From: Lachancea dasiensis
Taxonomy: Eukaryota; Ascomycota; Saccharomycetes; Saccharomycetales; Saccharomycetaceae
Direction of reading: 5' to 3'
NCBI GenBank assembly: GCA_900074725.1
Contig: LT598458.1
Location: forward strand, 1,473,666-1,537,665
DNA: 64,000 nt
The notes under the pieces were generated by a model that saw nothing but the letters and a program-made list of their open reading frames with translations, did no database searches and had not been told where the DNA came from. Shown one piece after another: positions 8,933-17,445 of this stretch. A program made the translations under genes and the position numbers. The stretch's first letter is position 1. Every line of letters begins with the position of its first letter.

Positions 8933-10951
8933 TTAAACAGTAGCCTTCTTGCTGGATTCTGATACTTCAATCTCCGCGTCCGCGGCGGATCTCTTTTTAT
9001 CGCTGTTCTTGGCCCCAGCAGCTTTATTTGGCTCTTCCTTCTCTGGAGGAGTAACGAACCAGGGAATCTTACCTCTGTTGAAGTCATTCAACACCTGTTT
9101 AGAAACACCAGCTTCATCTGGCTCGCCACCTTTCAGTAGTCTTCCCATTTTCCTAGCAAGCATTTCGATAAAATCGTCGGCATCCTTCCAGCCGGATATT
9201 TCATATGTTCTCTCCAAATGCTTTCTCTGACACTTTCGCAGAACGCCTGGAATGTACTGTTCTGGGTGGGAAACGTGTTCGACTCTTACCACACCTCTAA
9301 ACAAAATGTCTTCCTCGGTATCTTTTGCTGAAGGAGGAACGATACCTGGGCAATCAATAAGAAAGATCTTCTTCATCAGGGTGATGTATTGCCACACCTT
9401 GGTTTCACCGGGGATGGGCGCAACTTGGCACACTTTCTTCTTACGAAGGGTGTTGATAATCGAAGATTTACCTGTGTTAGGGTACCCAATAAACCCGACC
9501 GAAATTTGTTTCCTGTCTTTATGCAATTGCGAGAACTGACGCAGCAGTTGAATTAGAGAACCTTTACCAAATGAATTAGTGATAGATGCGTGGAATGCTA
9601 AAGTTGGACGATGCTTCGATAAATGTTTCACCCATGCAGCCTGTTTAAAAAAAAATGTTAGTATTAAATCCGAAGAGCCATAAGCCAAATCAAATGCTGA
9701 CCGTGATACAAGCTAGCATAATTTGATTTCACGAGAAATCTTTGGAGTGATTTTGCATGCTGTGAGGCATCGAAAAGCAAGCGAACGCAGAAACCTGTTA
9801 TACAAGAAAAGTTTTCTTGTATTCTTCTGCGCCCAATACTTCTCGAACGCCTCATTACTCACAACAAAGCTCAACAATCCTCAAAACGAAGAAGGCCAGC
9901 CTAGTTGTCCCATTGCACCCAGAACGGGAGCAAAGGAAGGACTGTGAGTAGTATCAATCTCCCAAAACAGTAACAGACATCTTCGTAAACTGGTCGTTCT
10001 CTTGGAACAGAAAACATCCTGACTAGAAGTTTTGGTTTCAAAAAATCTCCAATGCCTCTCGTAAAATCCAAATATTCGCCATCCTGACTAGCCATGTCAG
10101 CAGAATAAATCCACCAATCAAATTCATAAATTAAAACATACCGCCACCCAAGTTGGTACCAAATCGCACTTGTTGAGTACGAATATTAGATGCTTATGAG
10201 GAGTTTCTTTCCGCATATATTCTTCGACCGACTTACACCTAGTTCCAAGCGGATCCCGAGCGTCTAACACATGGATCACCACATCCGAGGAATCAATGAC
10301 CTTGTAAAGCTCGTTCCAGATCCGCTTGGATTGCCCTTTGCTAAAAATGGCTTCCTTGGCCGTCTGTGACCACCCATCTTCGTCCGTGCCATTCTGTCCC
10401 ATTAGCCCCAGCGTAGAATCTAATTCTTGCTTTTCTTCGTACGCAGTGGTGTTTTCTGCCGAAGACGTGGCTAGGTCTTCCAGACTAGAAGCAGCTACCC
10501 GGGGTTTCTTCCGTTGCGATTTGGGACCAAAAGTCTGCTCAAAGCTTTCCGTTTCTAGAATCTTCGCCTGTGGAGACTCCTTAGTGTCTTTTTCTTCCAA
10601 AAGCGACATAGGAAGCTTGTTGCGACGCAGCAGCACTTGGTAATTGTTCTTTTCAGTATCGCCAAGCGCGTCACGGAAATGTGACAAGGCGTCCTGCGAA
10701 ATAACTCTGGTGTTCCCAAACCAACGACGATCTGGCTGTACTCTAGCCGTAGGTATGTCAGTCCCTTGCAACGGAGCCGCACGAATCAGATCACCTTTTT
10801 TATTGCGAATCGACTTCCCATCGCGATACATATTCAGAAACTGAACTCTTTTCCCACTACGATAAAAATTCTCACCCTTCACTCGCAGATTCCCATCTTT
10901 GGTGTCATTTTGACGAATACGTCTCTGTTTCTCCTTCTTTCCGGTACCCAT
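8933..10951 (-). CDS. NOG2: Nog2 GTPase, 60S ribosome assembly factor (two exons)
   Basis: Nog2/Nug2 is a GTPase that joins nucleoplasmic pre-60S particles and gates Nmd3 binding and export. Exons 10142-10951 and 8933-9640 join in phase 0 to 505 aa (486 in S. cerevisiae). Motif order shows the circularly permuted GTPase of the YlqF/Lsg1 class: G4 NKCD at about 260-263 comes before the P-loop GYPNTGKSS at about 322-330 and G3 DCPG at about 366-369. The spliced junction reads VPTWVA/AAWVKHL, matching the family. The N-terminal NGP1NT region begins [20 protein letters not shown]. The C-terminus is acidic/basic and variable. PAC and RRPE motifs upstream suit the ribosome-biogenesis regulon. Confidence 0.97.
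9641..10141 (-). other. NOG2 intron (501 nt)
   Basis: Minus strand: perfect 5' site GTATGT next to the GCG codon (intron begins at 10141), perfect branch-point TACTAAC at 9657-9663, pyrimidine-rich stretch, and 3' site ACAG ending at 9641. At 501 nt it is long for a yeast intron, as in S. cerevisiae, where the NOG2 intron is the host of snoRNA snR191. Confidence 0.95.
9690..10100 (-). ncRNA. Probable intronic H/ACA snoRNA (snR191 equivalent), exact ends unknown
   Basis: In S. cerevisiae the NOG2 intron encodes snR191, an H/ACA RNA guiding two pseudouridines in helix 69 of 25S rRNA. Here the intron is of the same class and long enough. The RNA strand contains GUUACU (complement of plus-strand 9969-9974), which could pair with AGUAAC of the helix 69 region. 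I could not fix the H and ACA boxes or the two hairpins by eye, so the extent is approximate and the call rests mainly on host-gene synteny. Confidence 0.5.
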
Positions 10952-11398
10952 CTTGAAAGCTTACAAAGGCTGGTTAATACCCAAATCTGAAAATACTAGC
11001 GATTTCAATGAATGGTCACAAAGGTCTTTGACACCCACAATGAATCTCTATTGGATCGAAATTGTTCGTCGAGAAGGTAAGTTTAAACTAAGAAGAGATG
11101 AGATGAGCTGCGATGAGCGTAAAATTTTTTTCACAATAACCGCTACCAAAAATTGTGGATCGCTATATACGCCTTTGGCCAAGATCTATAAACAGGCGGT
11201 CCGTCGGGTTCTCTGAGAAGCGGTGAGTGTTGACAGTGCGAAGTTGGGCTGTCGAGCCCAGTCTGGTGTCCAGGAGGATGTTTGCTCTTGAGTCTATCGA
11301 TGCTTGTATGTGATTATAATGTACAAAAGTTTCTGCTGAAGGGCTGAAAGCTTGGCTACTCGTAGAGAGTCTCACATCATACCTTGTCGCTGCTGGTA
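10952..11398. other. NOG2 promoter / ESF2 3' flank
   Basis: 447 bases containing the PAC/RRPE cluster described separately. No gene seen. Confidence 0.5.
11097..11133. promoter_or_regulatory. PAC/RRPE cluster in the NOG2 promoter
   Basis: Three GATGAG cores (11097-11102, 11102-11107, 11112-11117, the last inside GCGATGAGC) are followed at once by AAAATTTTTTTCA (11121-11133), an RRPE-like motif. PAC plus RRPE is the standard signature of ribosome-biogenesis genes (Dot6/Tod6 and Stb3 targets). The cluster is about 145-180 bases upstream of the NOG2 ATG. Confidence 0.75.
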
Positions 11399-12409
11399 TT
11401 AGAACAAATTTTGTATGACATTGTCTAAACGCTTGGAGGAGCTTTGCTTGTGCTCTTCTGGGCCCGCTGCACGCGTCGTTGTTACCCTGCGCTGCTTGAA
11501 GCCTTGTGGCGAAGGCTCCTGCCGAATGTTTTCGTCAGGCTCCGAGCCACTGCGCTTCTTCGAAGCCTTGATGTTCCCGAGCATTTTACTTCTTTCGACA
11601 TTGCGAATGAATTCGGCGTTCATCTTGTTGGCCTGAGAAACTTCGAGTTGCAGCTTGGCCTGGCGCACGTCATTCTCACGGGCAATCTGTTCCGTGAGAT
11701 CGGCCCACTTGAAGCCTGACAGATACTTCACGTTCATCACGTCGTCGTGGTAAAAATTACCCTTCTTGCCTCCGATGATGTTTCCGTTCAAAGTATCGGC
11801 ACACAGCTTGGCGTCTTTCTTACGCACAAACTCCACCCACCCTTCTTCAAACATCACCTTCTTGTTTCCGCCACCCCGTACACGGTTTCTGTGCTTCTGG
11901 TCATCTTCGCGCTTCAAAAATAGTCGGTCGACGTCCCCAAACCGTGAAAGCAGTTGGCGCATTTTGGCGGGCTTCATGTACGGTGGAATCTTCGACAGGT
12001 ACACCACGCCAGTCTTGTGCTTACTTTTTTTGACTGCCCGTAGCTTTTTCAACCTCTCTAGCCTCTCTTTCTTGAGCCCTTCCAAGTCTTGATCTTCTTT
12101 CTCGTCAGCAGATGCTGTGGCTTTCTCTTCTTCGTCCTGATACTGGCGTACCTCATCCTCGGTGCCTTCCAGACCATGCTCATCTCGAGAGATCTGGGCC
12201 CTCGTGTCCGTTTCGGGCTCATTGCCGTCGAACCTCGCTAGCTCGGTAGTTGAGCCTGGATGGTCTTCGATTTCGCTTTCCACCTCACTTTCCTCTTCTT
12301 CGTTCTGATTGAAGACATCCTTGCCCTGGTTCTTCTTCGAGGTGATCAGCACCTGACTCGTTTCCTCGTCGGACAGATAGTCCTCGCTCCCACTATCTTG
12401 AAAGTCCAT
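11399..12409 (-). CDS. ESF2: Esf2/ABT1-like 18S pre-rRNA processing factor
   Basis: Esf2 is a nucleolar SSU-processome protein that binds pre-rRNA and stimulates the helicase Dbp8. The 336-aa protein has an acidic N-terminal third (about 1-110, Asp/Glu-rich), a basic linker, one RRM at about 135-225 (GVVYLSKIPPYMKP ... FLKRED) carrying the ABT1-type insertion HRNRVRGGGNKK, and a charged helical tail with IARENDVRQAKLQLEVSQANKMN. ATG 12409 is the first in frame. Same strand and order as S. cerevisiae YNR054C; the next gene there, HOL1, is absent here. A PAC core lies just upstream. Confidence 0.93.
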   Translation of the reverse strand: MDFQDSGSEDYLSDEETSQVLITSKKNQGKDVFNQNEEEESEVESEIEDHPGSTTELARFDGNEPETDTRAQISRDEHGLEGTEDEVRQYQDEEEKATASADEKEDQDLEGLKKERLERLKKLRAVKKSKHKTGVVYLSKIPPYMKPAKMRQLLSRFGDVDRLFLKREDDQKHRNRVRGGGNKKVMFEEGWVEFVRKKDAKLCADTLNGNIIGGKKGNFYHDDVMNVKYLSGFKWADLTEQIARENDVRQAKLQLEVSQANKMNAEFIRNVERSKMLGNIKASKKRSGSEPDENIRQEPSPQGFKQRRVTTTRAAGPEEHKQSSSKRLDNVIQNLF

Positions 12410-12427
12410 GCCGAGCTGCGTTGATCT

Positions 12428-12435
12428 GCGATGAG
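12428..12435. promoter_or_regulatory. PAC motif in the ESF2 promoter
   Basis: GCGATGAG about 20 bases upstream of the ESF2 ATG, close for a PAC box; a GAATTTTCATCG stretch follows about 25 bases further out and could be a weak RRPE plus reverse PAC-like core. Confidence 0.5.
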
Positions 12436-13186
12436 GTTGGGATATGGGCTTAATTAAATGGAATTTTCATCGATAGTGGTAAAATCTCAAGAGCATTTAG
12501 GACGGCCTCAACTAAAGCCAAACTAAGCTGAGAACTAAAACGAGTCATTTGTTCTTCTCATTTGGAAAGAGTTAGAAACCAAGCGCGTACTGGATGCTCT
12601 GGTTCGCTGGCTCACCTAGGAATGTCACACTACGAAAAAAATGCAGACCTAGGTGAAAATGCCGGAATCCCACTGATCAAGCGTGTCGATCAATACAGCT
12701 CCCAGTCTACGACTTTGAGTACAAGAGCAACACTGGCATAGATGCTGCGAGGACCCAGCCAGAATGTCATTCAGCTCAACTACTGATCCATATCGATCAT
12801 ATTGTACGGATATTGCATGCAGTACGTTGGGCTTCAGGACCTTCTCTTGAGGGACGATTGCGAAGCGTGCACGTCTCTCGTAGCGTAATGGGACCCCATT
12901 TATAGAGTGCGCAATCTCGAGCTTCTTCTATCGCATTCCTAGGGTGATACCTCGGCGAGTTTCGAGCAGGTGGCAGAGGAAATAAAGTTCCCATATTCTT
13001 TCCCTAACAAGCACATGTAATCGATCATCACCGAATTAATTATTGCGATCTAATCGAGAAGTTCCCGCTGAATTAGCAGTCTAGGTCTTTTTTTTTTTCA
13101 GACTTGCCGATTGTACCTTATCTTTATCCCGAGGGCTTCCCGATAGAATTATCTTTTATCTAATAACAACGTCAAGCAGGAACCCA

Positions 13187-13193
13187 TGACTCA
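13187..13193. promoter_or_regulatory. TGACTCA bZIP site upstream of the PaiB-like gene
   Basis: Perfect palindromic Gcn4/AP-1-type site about 95 bases upstream of the ATG at 13287, a typical distance for an upstream activating site. Confidence 0.45.
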
Positions 13194-13286
13194 AGCAAGT
13201 AGCCCAGCATATAAGTTGTAGAAAGCCAGTCAGTCCTTTGACTCCCGGTTCACCATCCATTGTTCGGCAAGAAATCATAGAGAGCA

Positions 13287-14027
13287 ATGTATATCCCTCA
13301 ACCCTACCAAGTCAGCGATGTCGCTCAACAGGTGGAGCTTATCGAAAATAACCCGCTTGGGATCATGTTCAGCCATGCTCCGGAATCGAATGGTCTTTTG
13401 AACTACATAAAGCCGTCTGCTGTATCAATGAATGCCACGCATGTCCCTTTTGTCATTGTAAAGGACCAGCAAACTGATAAATATCGGTTGTTAGCACACC
13501 TGTCAAAAAACAATCAGCACGCAGAGTTGTTAGAGAAGCAGCCGGAGTGTTTGGTGGTGTTCCAGGGCCCCCAAAGTTACATTTCCCCCTCTTGGTATCC
13601 ACTCAAAAAAAAAACTCACAAGTTTGTACCTACTTGGGACTACAGTGCTGTACACGTCTATGGAAAGGCTAAAATCATTCGAGATGACAAGGATTGGCTC
13701 CTTGGAATGCTCAACACGGTGACCGATCAGGAAGAAGGCAAAAGACCCGAAGGTCCCGACTTCGAAGAAAAGTGGACTGTCTCTGACGCGCCCTCCAACT
13801 ATATCGATGCCATGCTTAGAGGGATTGTGGGACTTGAGGTAGAGATTGACAGATTTGAGTGCCAAGTGAAGGCGCATCAGAAGCAAGATGTGGTCAATGT
13901 CAAGGGGGTTTCAGAAGGTTTGGTCAAGGAATGTGGCGCAAAGGGGGAAGCTGTAGCTAACGTCATGCTAAGCCAACATCACAAGAAAGATGAACTGCAG
14001 GCAGCTCAGACTAATAAATCCGCCTGA
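13287..14027 (+). CDS. PaiB-like FMN-binding (split-barrel) protein
   Basis: 246-aa protein of the PaiB / FMN_bind_2 family. The start (MYIPQPYQVSD) and the motifs MNATHVPFVI, LLAHLSKNNQH and GPQSYISPSWYP are the family hallmarks of this FMN split-barrel fold. PaiB was named as a negative regulator of sporulation and protease genes in Bacillus; in fungi the proteins are mostly uncharacterised flavin-binding proteins. There is no signal peptide or membrane segment, so it is probably cytosolic. The C-terminal 35 residues are extra and polar. It is the first gene beyond the conserved block, and the family is mainly bacterial, so ancient horizontal transfer is possible. Substrate unknown. Confidence 0.85.
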   Translation: MYIPQPYQVSDVAQQVELIENNPLGIMFSHAPESNGLLNYIKPSAVSMNATHVPFVIVKDQQTDKYRLLAHLSKNNQHAELLEKQPECLVVFQGPQSYISPSWYPLKKKTHKFVPTWDYSAVHVYGKAKIIRDDKDWLLGMLNTVTDQEEGKRPEGPDFEEKWTVSDAPSNYIDAMLRGIVGLEVEIDRFECQVKAHQKQDVVNVKGVSEGLVKECGAKGEAVANVMLSQHHKKDELQAAQTNKSA

Positions 14028-14933
14028 AAATACTCTAACTGGTGCTACGTGTGATGGTGGGACGCTGGTTGCACCTTTGGGCGGAATCAAGCCATAGCTC
14101 GCGCCACAGGTTACGATACTTCGTAAATTATTTATACCAAAGTCGAAACTCCTGCCAGGCTCCTGAAGCGAGGGCATTGTTAGGCTAAGTAACTTGCTAG
14201 AGCTTGTGCCAAGTCTATCTGCCAATCTAGGGTTATATGCTGCCTAGCGGATTGGTCCCATGCTGGCTTATAGCGCCAATTTATATATATTTGATAATAT
14301 AATGTCATTATTCTTCAACGGGATAATAATGCTGATCCAAGCAAGTTATAGAGGGCCTTGGAAAAGTGTTCCAACTATCACATAGTACATCTTGGCGAGC
14401 TCTATGTACCCATGGACCTTGGATTGATGTCGATTACTTAGTTGGTTCATAAAAACATCACTCGAGGTAATCACCACTGGTCGCAAGTATATTTCGAGAG
14501 ACGTTGGCAACGCAAATGCGTACCTCAAAATTTAGCAACGACCAGTGCATGGATAAAGGTTCAATTGGCAATTAACGAGTGTGCCACAAAAAATTCGCAT
14601 ATTGTGCTGAAATCATTTTTGATCACCAGAAGATATGAGACCAGATCTTAAGTGTACGGTTGGACCACTAGGCTTTGATGCGAGCTTCCGTTCAATAGCT
14701 TATCATCCCAATATGACATAATTGTCGTCGGCAGTTGTCGTGCTCGGCTAAAAGACTTTTCGGCCGTAAAGCTATTGCCCGTGCAATCTCCGACTCGAGA
14801 GTGTCCAATTATGCCGACAAATATTTACATATAAATATGCATGTCATATCGAGAGGTTAATACACATATGATACCTCAATTGCATCTTCAATTGTAGCAC
14901 CAACCGTCAGAAAGGTTTAACCCTATTTCAAAA
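14028..14933. other. Intergenic, dienelactone hydrolase promoter
   Basis: 906 bases with no convincing gene. It contains the CGGCCG element at 14759-14769 and a TATA box TATAAATA at 14830-14837, about 100 bases before the next ATG. Confidence 0.5.
14759..14769. promoter_or_regulatory. CGGCCG-containing element (TTCGGCCGTAA)
   Basis: Inverted CGG triplets with no spacer, 165-175 bases upstream of the dienelactone hydrolase. The same 11 bases occur in reverse orientation upstream of the QDR-like transporter (17584-17594). Binuclear zinc-cluster regulators read CGG pairs, so this is a candidate operator. Confidence 0.5.
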
Positions 14934-15659
14934 ATGGCAAGCAAATGTTGTTTCACTGGAAATTTGCACGAGGGAGAGTCTATTGGTGAGATTAAAGAGC
15001 TTTTTGGACTAAAGACTTATGTAACCGGATCGACTTCCAATGATAAAATTATAGTTATTCTTACCGACGTTTACGGTATAGGACTTGTCAATAATAGGTT
15101 AATCGCCGACCAAATTGGAAAAGCTGGCTACAAGGTCGTAATTCCAGATATATTATTTGGAGATGCGGTCACAGCGATGGATGGGTCCGTGGACTTCAAG
15201 GATTACGCCTATAGACACAGACCCGAGGTCACAGGGCCAATCATCAGTGCTTTTGTAGAGCCTTTGAAAAAAGAACTCAATCCTAAGTTCCTTGGTGTCA
15301 TCGGCCATTGCTTCGGTGGCAGATACGCTGTTGACTTAATTCAGTCACCATCGCCATTGGCTGACGCTGTTGCTATTGCACACCCAAGTTTCCTGGAAAA
15401 CGCAAAACTCAAAAGCATTGGTCAAACACCCTTGCTCATTTCAGCGGCTCAAGTTGATCCTATTTTCACTACGGAAGCAAGACATGAAGCTGAACAGATT
15501 TTGATTGACAGCGGCGCTGTGTTTCAAATGGATTTATTCAGCAATGTCAGTCACGGATTCGCTGTGAGAGGGGACATTAAGGATGCCAAAATCAAGTACG
15601 CGAAGGAGAAAGTTTTGTTGGATCAGATTCACTGGTTCGACCATTTCTCTAAAGCCTAA
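14934..15659 (+). CDS. Dienelactone hydrolase family protein
   Basis: 241-aa alpha/beta hydrolase of the dienelactone hydrolase family (like S. cerevisiae YDL086W/AIM2-type proteins). The nucleophile elbow GHCFGG puts the catalytic Cys at 126; the family triad is completed by Asp 175 (AAQVDPIF) and His 207 (VSHGF). Bacterial members open dienelactones in aromatic degradation; the substrate of yeast members is unknown. No targeting signal, so probably cytosolic. TATA box about 100 bases upstream. Divergently unrelated neighbour on the left (PaiB-like) and convergent with the QDR-like pump on the right, with which it shares a promoter motif, suggesting co-regulation in a detoxification response. 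Confidence 0.9.
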   Translation: MASKCCFTGNLHEGESIGEIKELFGLKTYVTGSTSNDKIIVILTDVYGIGLVNNRLIADQIGKAGYKVVIPDILFGDAVTAMDGSVDFKDYAYRHRPEVTGPIISAFVEPLKKELNPKFLGVIGHCFGGRYAVDLIQSPSPLADAVAIAHPSFLENAKLKSIGQTPLLISAAQVDPIFTTEARHEAEQILIDSGAVFQMDLFSNVSHGFAVRGDIKDAKIKYAKEKVLLDQIHWFDHFSKA

Positions 15660-15909
15660 ACGATGGGAAGAATCGTCAGTCACAAAAGGCTACGCCTATA
15701 TAGAACTTTATGTTGTGCGTCTCATTTTTACTCAACTACTGAATGCATAGCTCAGAATGTGTTTGTACAATGTCTTGATTCCTGACTTTCTCTATTTGCC
15801 TATTTAAGTCATTATTACCTGGTCTACCGCCTTAAGCTCAAACTTGCGCTATGCTAGCATAAGATTCTGATACTGCTTCGGCTCGATGCCTTGTCTAGAA
15901 AAGTTCTCT

Positions 15910-17445
15910 TTATTCATATACATCCTCAGGCGCTGTATCTTTGGTCATCGCGGATCCGACGATATACACCAGCCCCGTAGTAAATAAAACTGCTACGCCA
16001 ACCATGAATGTGAAAGTCCCGCCCACTGTCATTTTAGCCTTCATTGAATCAAGAGCTGCTATAAGTGCTGCTGCGAGCAAGCATCGACAAAGATTGAGAC
16101 ATGCTGAGGCACTCGAGCCCTTGTCAGGGTGCAAATCTACCATTAGCGTATTAGTGCAAGACACAATTCCAGTTGAACACAGCGCGGAAAGCCCACTAAA
16201 AAACAAAACCACAGCAAGGTGTGTTTTTGCATAAAGACACCAACCAAATGCAATGTAGCCTCCAAAACTGAAGATCATGGGAATCACACCTATTTCAAGT
16301 CGGACGCGATAGATATTGAATTTGAGCTTCTTACCGTCCTTGACCAAATCTTCTGCATGCTCGCTATTTCCAGGGCGCTCGTTCTTTTGCTCCGGGTGGT
16401 AATTTTCTACCATTCTTCGATGTTGGCTTAAACGGCGTTTATAATTCCAATTGAGGAGCCTTCCTGTGCTTATAACACTTATCAGGGTGCATATCCCACT
16501 TGGAAGATAACATAATCCCACCTTTGCTACACTCAGGCCATAGTCGTTTTGAAGACTACTTGAAAGTTCTGTGAGCATACAAGTGTATATCGCAAACTGT
16601 ATGCCAGCAACGCATAGTACAACAAGGACACTAGGAACGGCAAGGATCTTGAGGGGCGCCATAAAAGTAATTTTCTTGTTTGTAACGAGTGTCTCCAGGT
16701 CCGGTCTGTCGAGATGTAGCGACCTTTTGACGGCTGGGAGGTATAAAATTGGGGCCCTGCTGGGTACACTTTTTGGCAATACAGAACCGTTTCCAGCTAA
16801 ACTTCTATTTGTCTCCGGCATTAGAAAGGAGCTCACTATCAGACTGAAACCGGAACCAATGGCTAAGAACCAAAATACGGCTCTCCAATCCCACCGAGAA
16901 GTTAAACCTGCCCCAATTAAAGCACCAAATGATGATCCTATCAACTGAATCCCGGATGTCATTCCTACGTAGCCCCCTCTCTCATGCCGTAATGTAACAT
17001 CTCCTAGCAAGCCACTATTCAGAGCAATTACGGGCGAAATTCCGGCACTTTGTAGGCATCTGAGGCCCAAGATCTGACCGTATGTTCTTGCTTGTGCAAG
17101 GCCAACACAAGCTGCAAAATACACCGCCAGACACCAGATAACGACTGGCCTTCTGCCCCATGAGTCCGCAAAGCCTCCCATCACAGACGGTGAAATGCCT
17201 TGGAAGATGAAATACACCACAACCGAGATATTCAGAAGCTCGCCGCTTACATGGAACTCATCTTTGATGGTGTCAAGCGCAGGGTAGTAAATGGGAGCTG
17301 CGATTGCTGAGAAAAGTCCACATGATGCGCAAATTACCGAAAGAAATGCTTTAGCTCGGCGCCCAAACCTAGAGTACGGTGCTTTATCGTTATTTTCGTC
17401 TCCTCCTCTTTCAATATGGTTGTTTTCCTCCGATGAGCCATTCAT
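15910..17445 (-). CDS. MFS drug:H+ antiporter, DHA1 family, QDR/AQR1/DTR1-like
   Basis: Twelve-helix major facilitator of the DHA1 family, closest in pattern to the Qdr1/Qdr2/Aqr1/Dtr1 plasma-membrane exporters of drugs, weak acids and cations. Visible signatures: the first helix FSAIAAPIYYPALDTIKDEF, motif A in loop 2-3 (GGFADSWGRRPVV), RCLQSAGISPVIALNSGLLGD, and a long central cytoplasmic loop between helices 6 and 7. The open frame starts at a TTG; the first ATG (17445) gives 511 aa starting MNGSSEENNH. Two CGGCCG palindromes lie 85-125 bases beyond the frame. Specific substrates cannot be read from sequence. Confidence 0.88.
   Translation of the reverse strand: MNGSSEENNHIERGGDENNDKAPYSRFGRRAKAFLSVICASCGLFSAIAAPIYYPALDTIKDEFHVSGELLNISVVVYFIFQGISPSVMGGFADSWGRRPVVIWCLAVYFAACVGLAQARTYGQILGLRCLQSAGISPVIALNSGLLGDVTLRHERGGYVGMTSGIQLIGSSFGALIGAGLTSRWDWRAVFWFLAIGSGFSLIVSSFLMPETNRSLAGNGSVLPKSVPSRAPILYLPAVKRSLHLDRPDLETLVTNKKITFMAPLKILAVPSVLVVLCVAGIQFAIYTCMLTELSSSLQNDYGLSVAKVGLCYLPSGICTLISVISTGRLLNWNYKRRLSQHRRMVENYHPEQKNERPGNSEHAEDLVKDGKKLKFNIYRVRLEIGVIPMIFSFGGYIAFGWCLYAKTHLAVVLFFSGLSALCSTGIVSCTNTLMVDLHPDKGSSASACLNLCRCLLAAALIAALDSMKAKMTVGGTFTFMVGVAVLFTTGLVYIVGSAMTKDTAPEDVYE

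Larger units (their letters stand above)
12410..13286. other. ESF2 / PaiB-like divergent promoter region
   Basis: 877 bases between divergent genes. Near ESF2 a PAC core; near the PaiB-like gene an AP-1-type TGACTCA (13187-13193) and a TATAAG (about 13210-13215). A poly-T tract sits at about 13088-13099. No RNA gene recognised. Confidence 0.5.
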
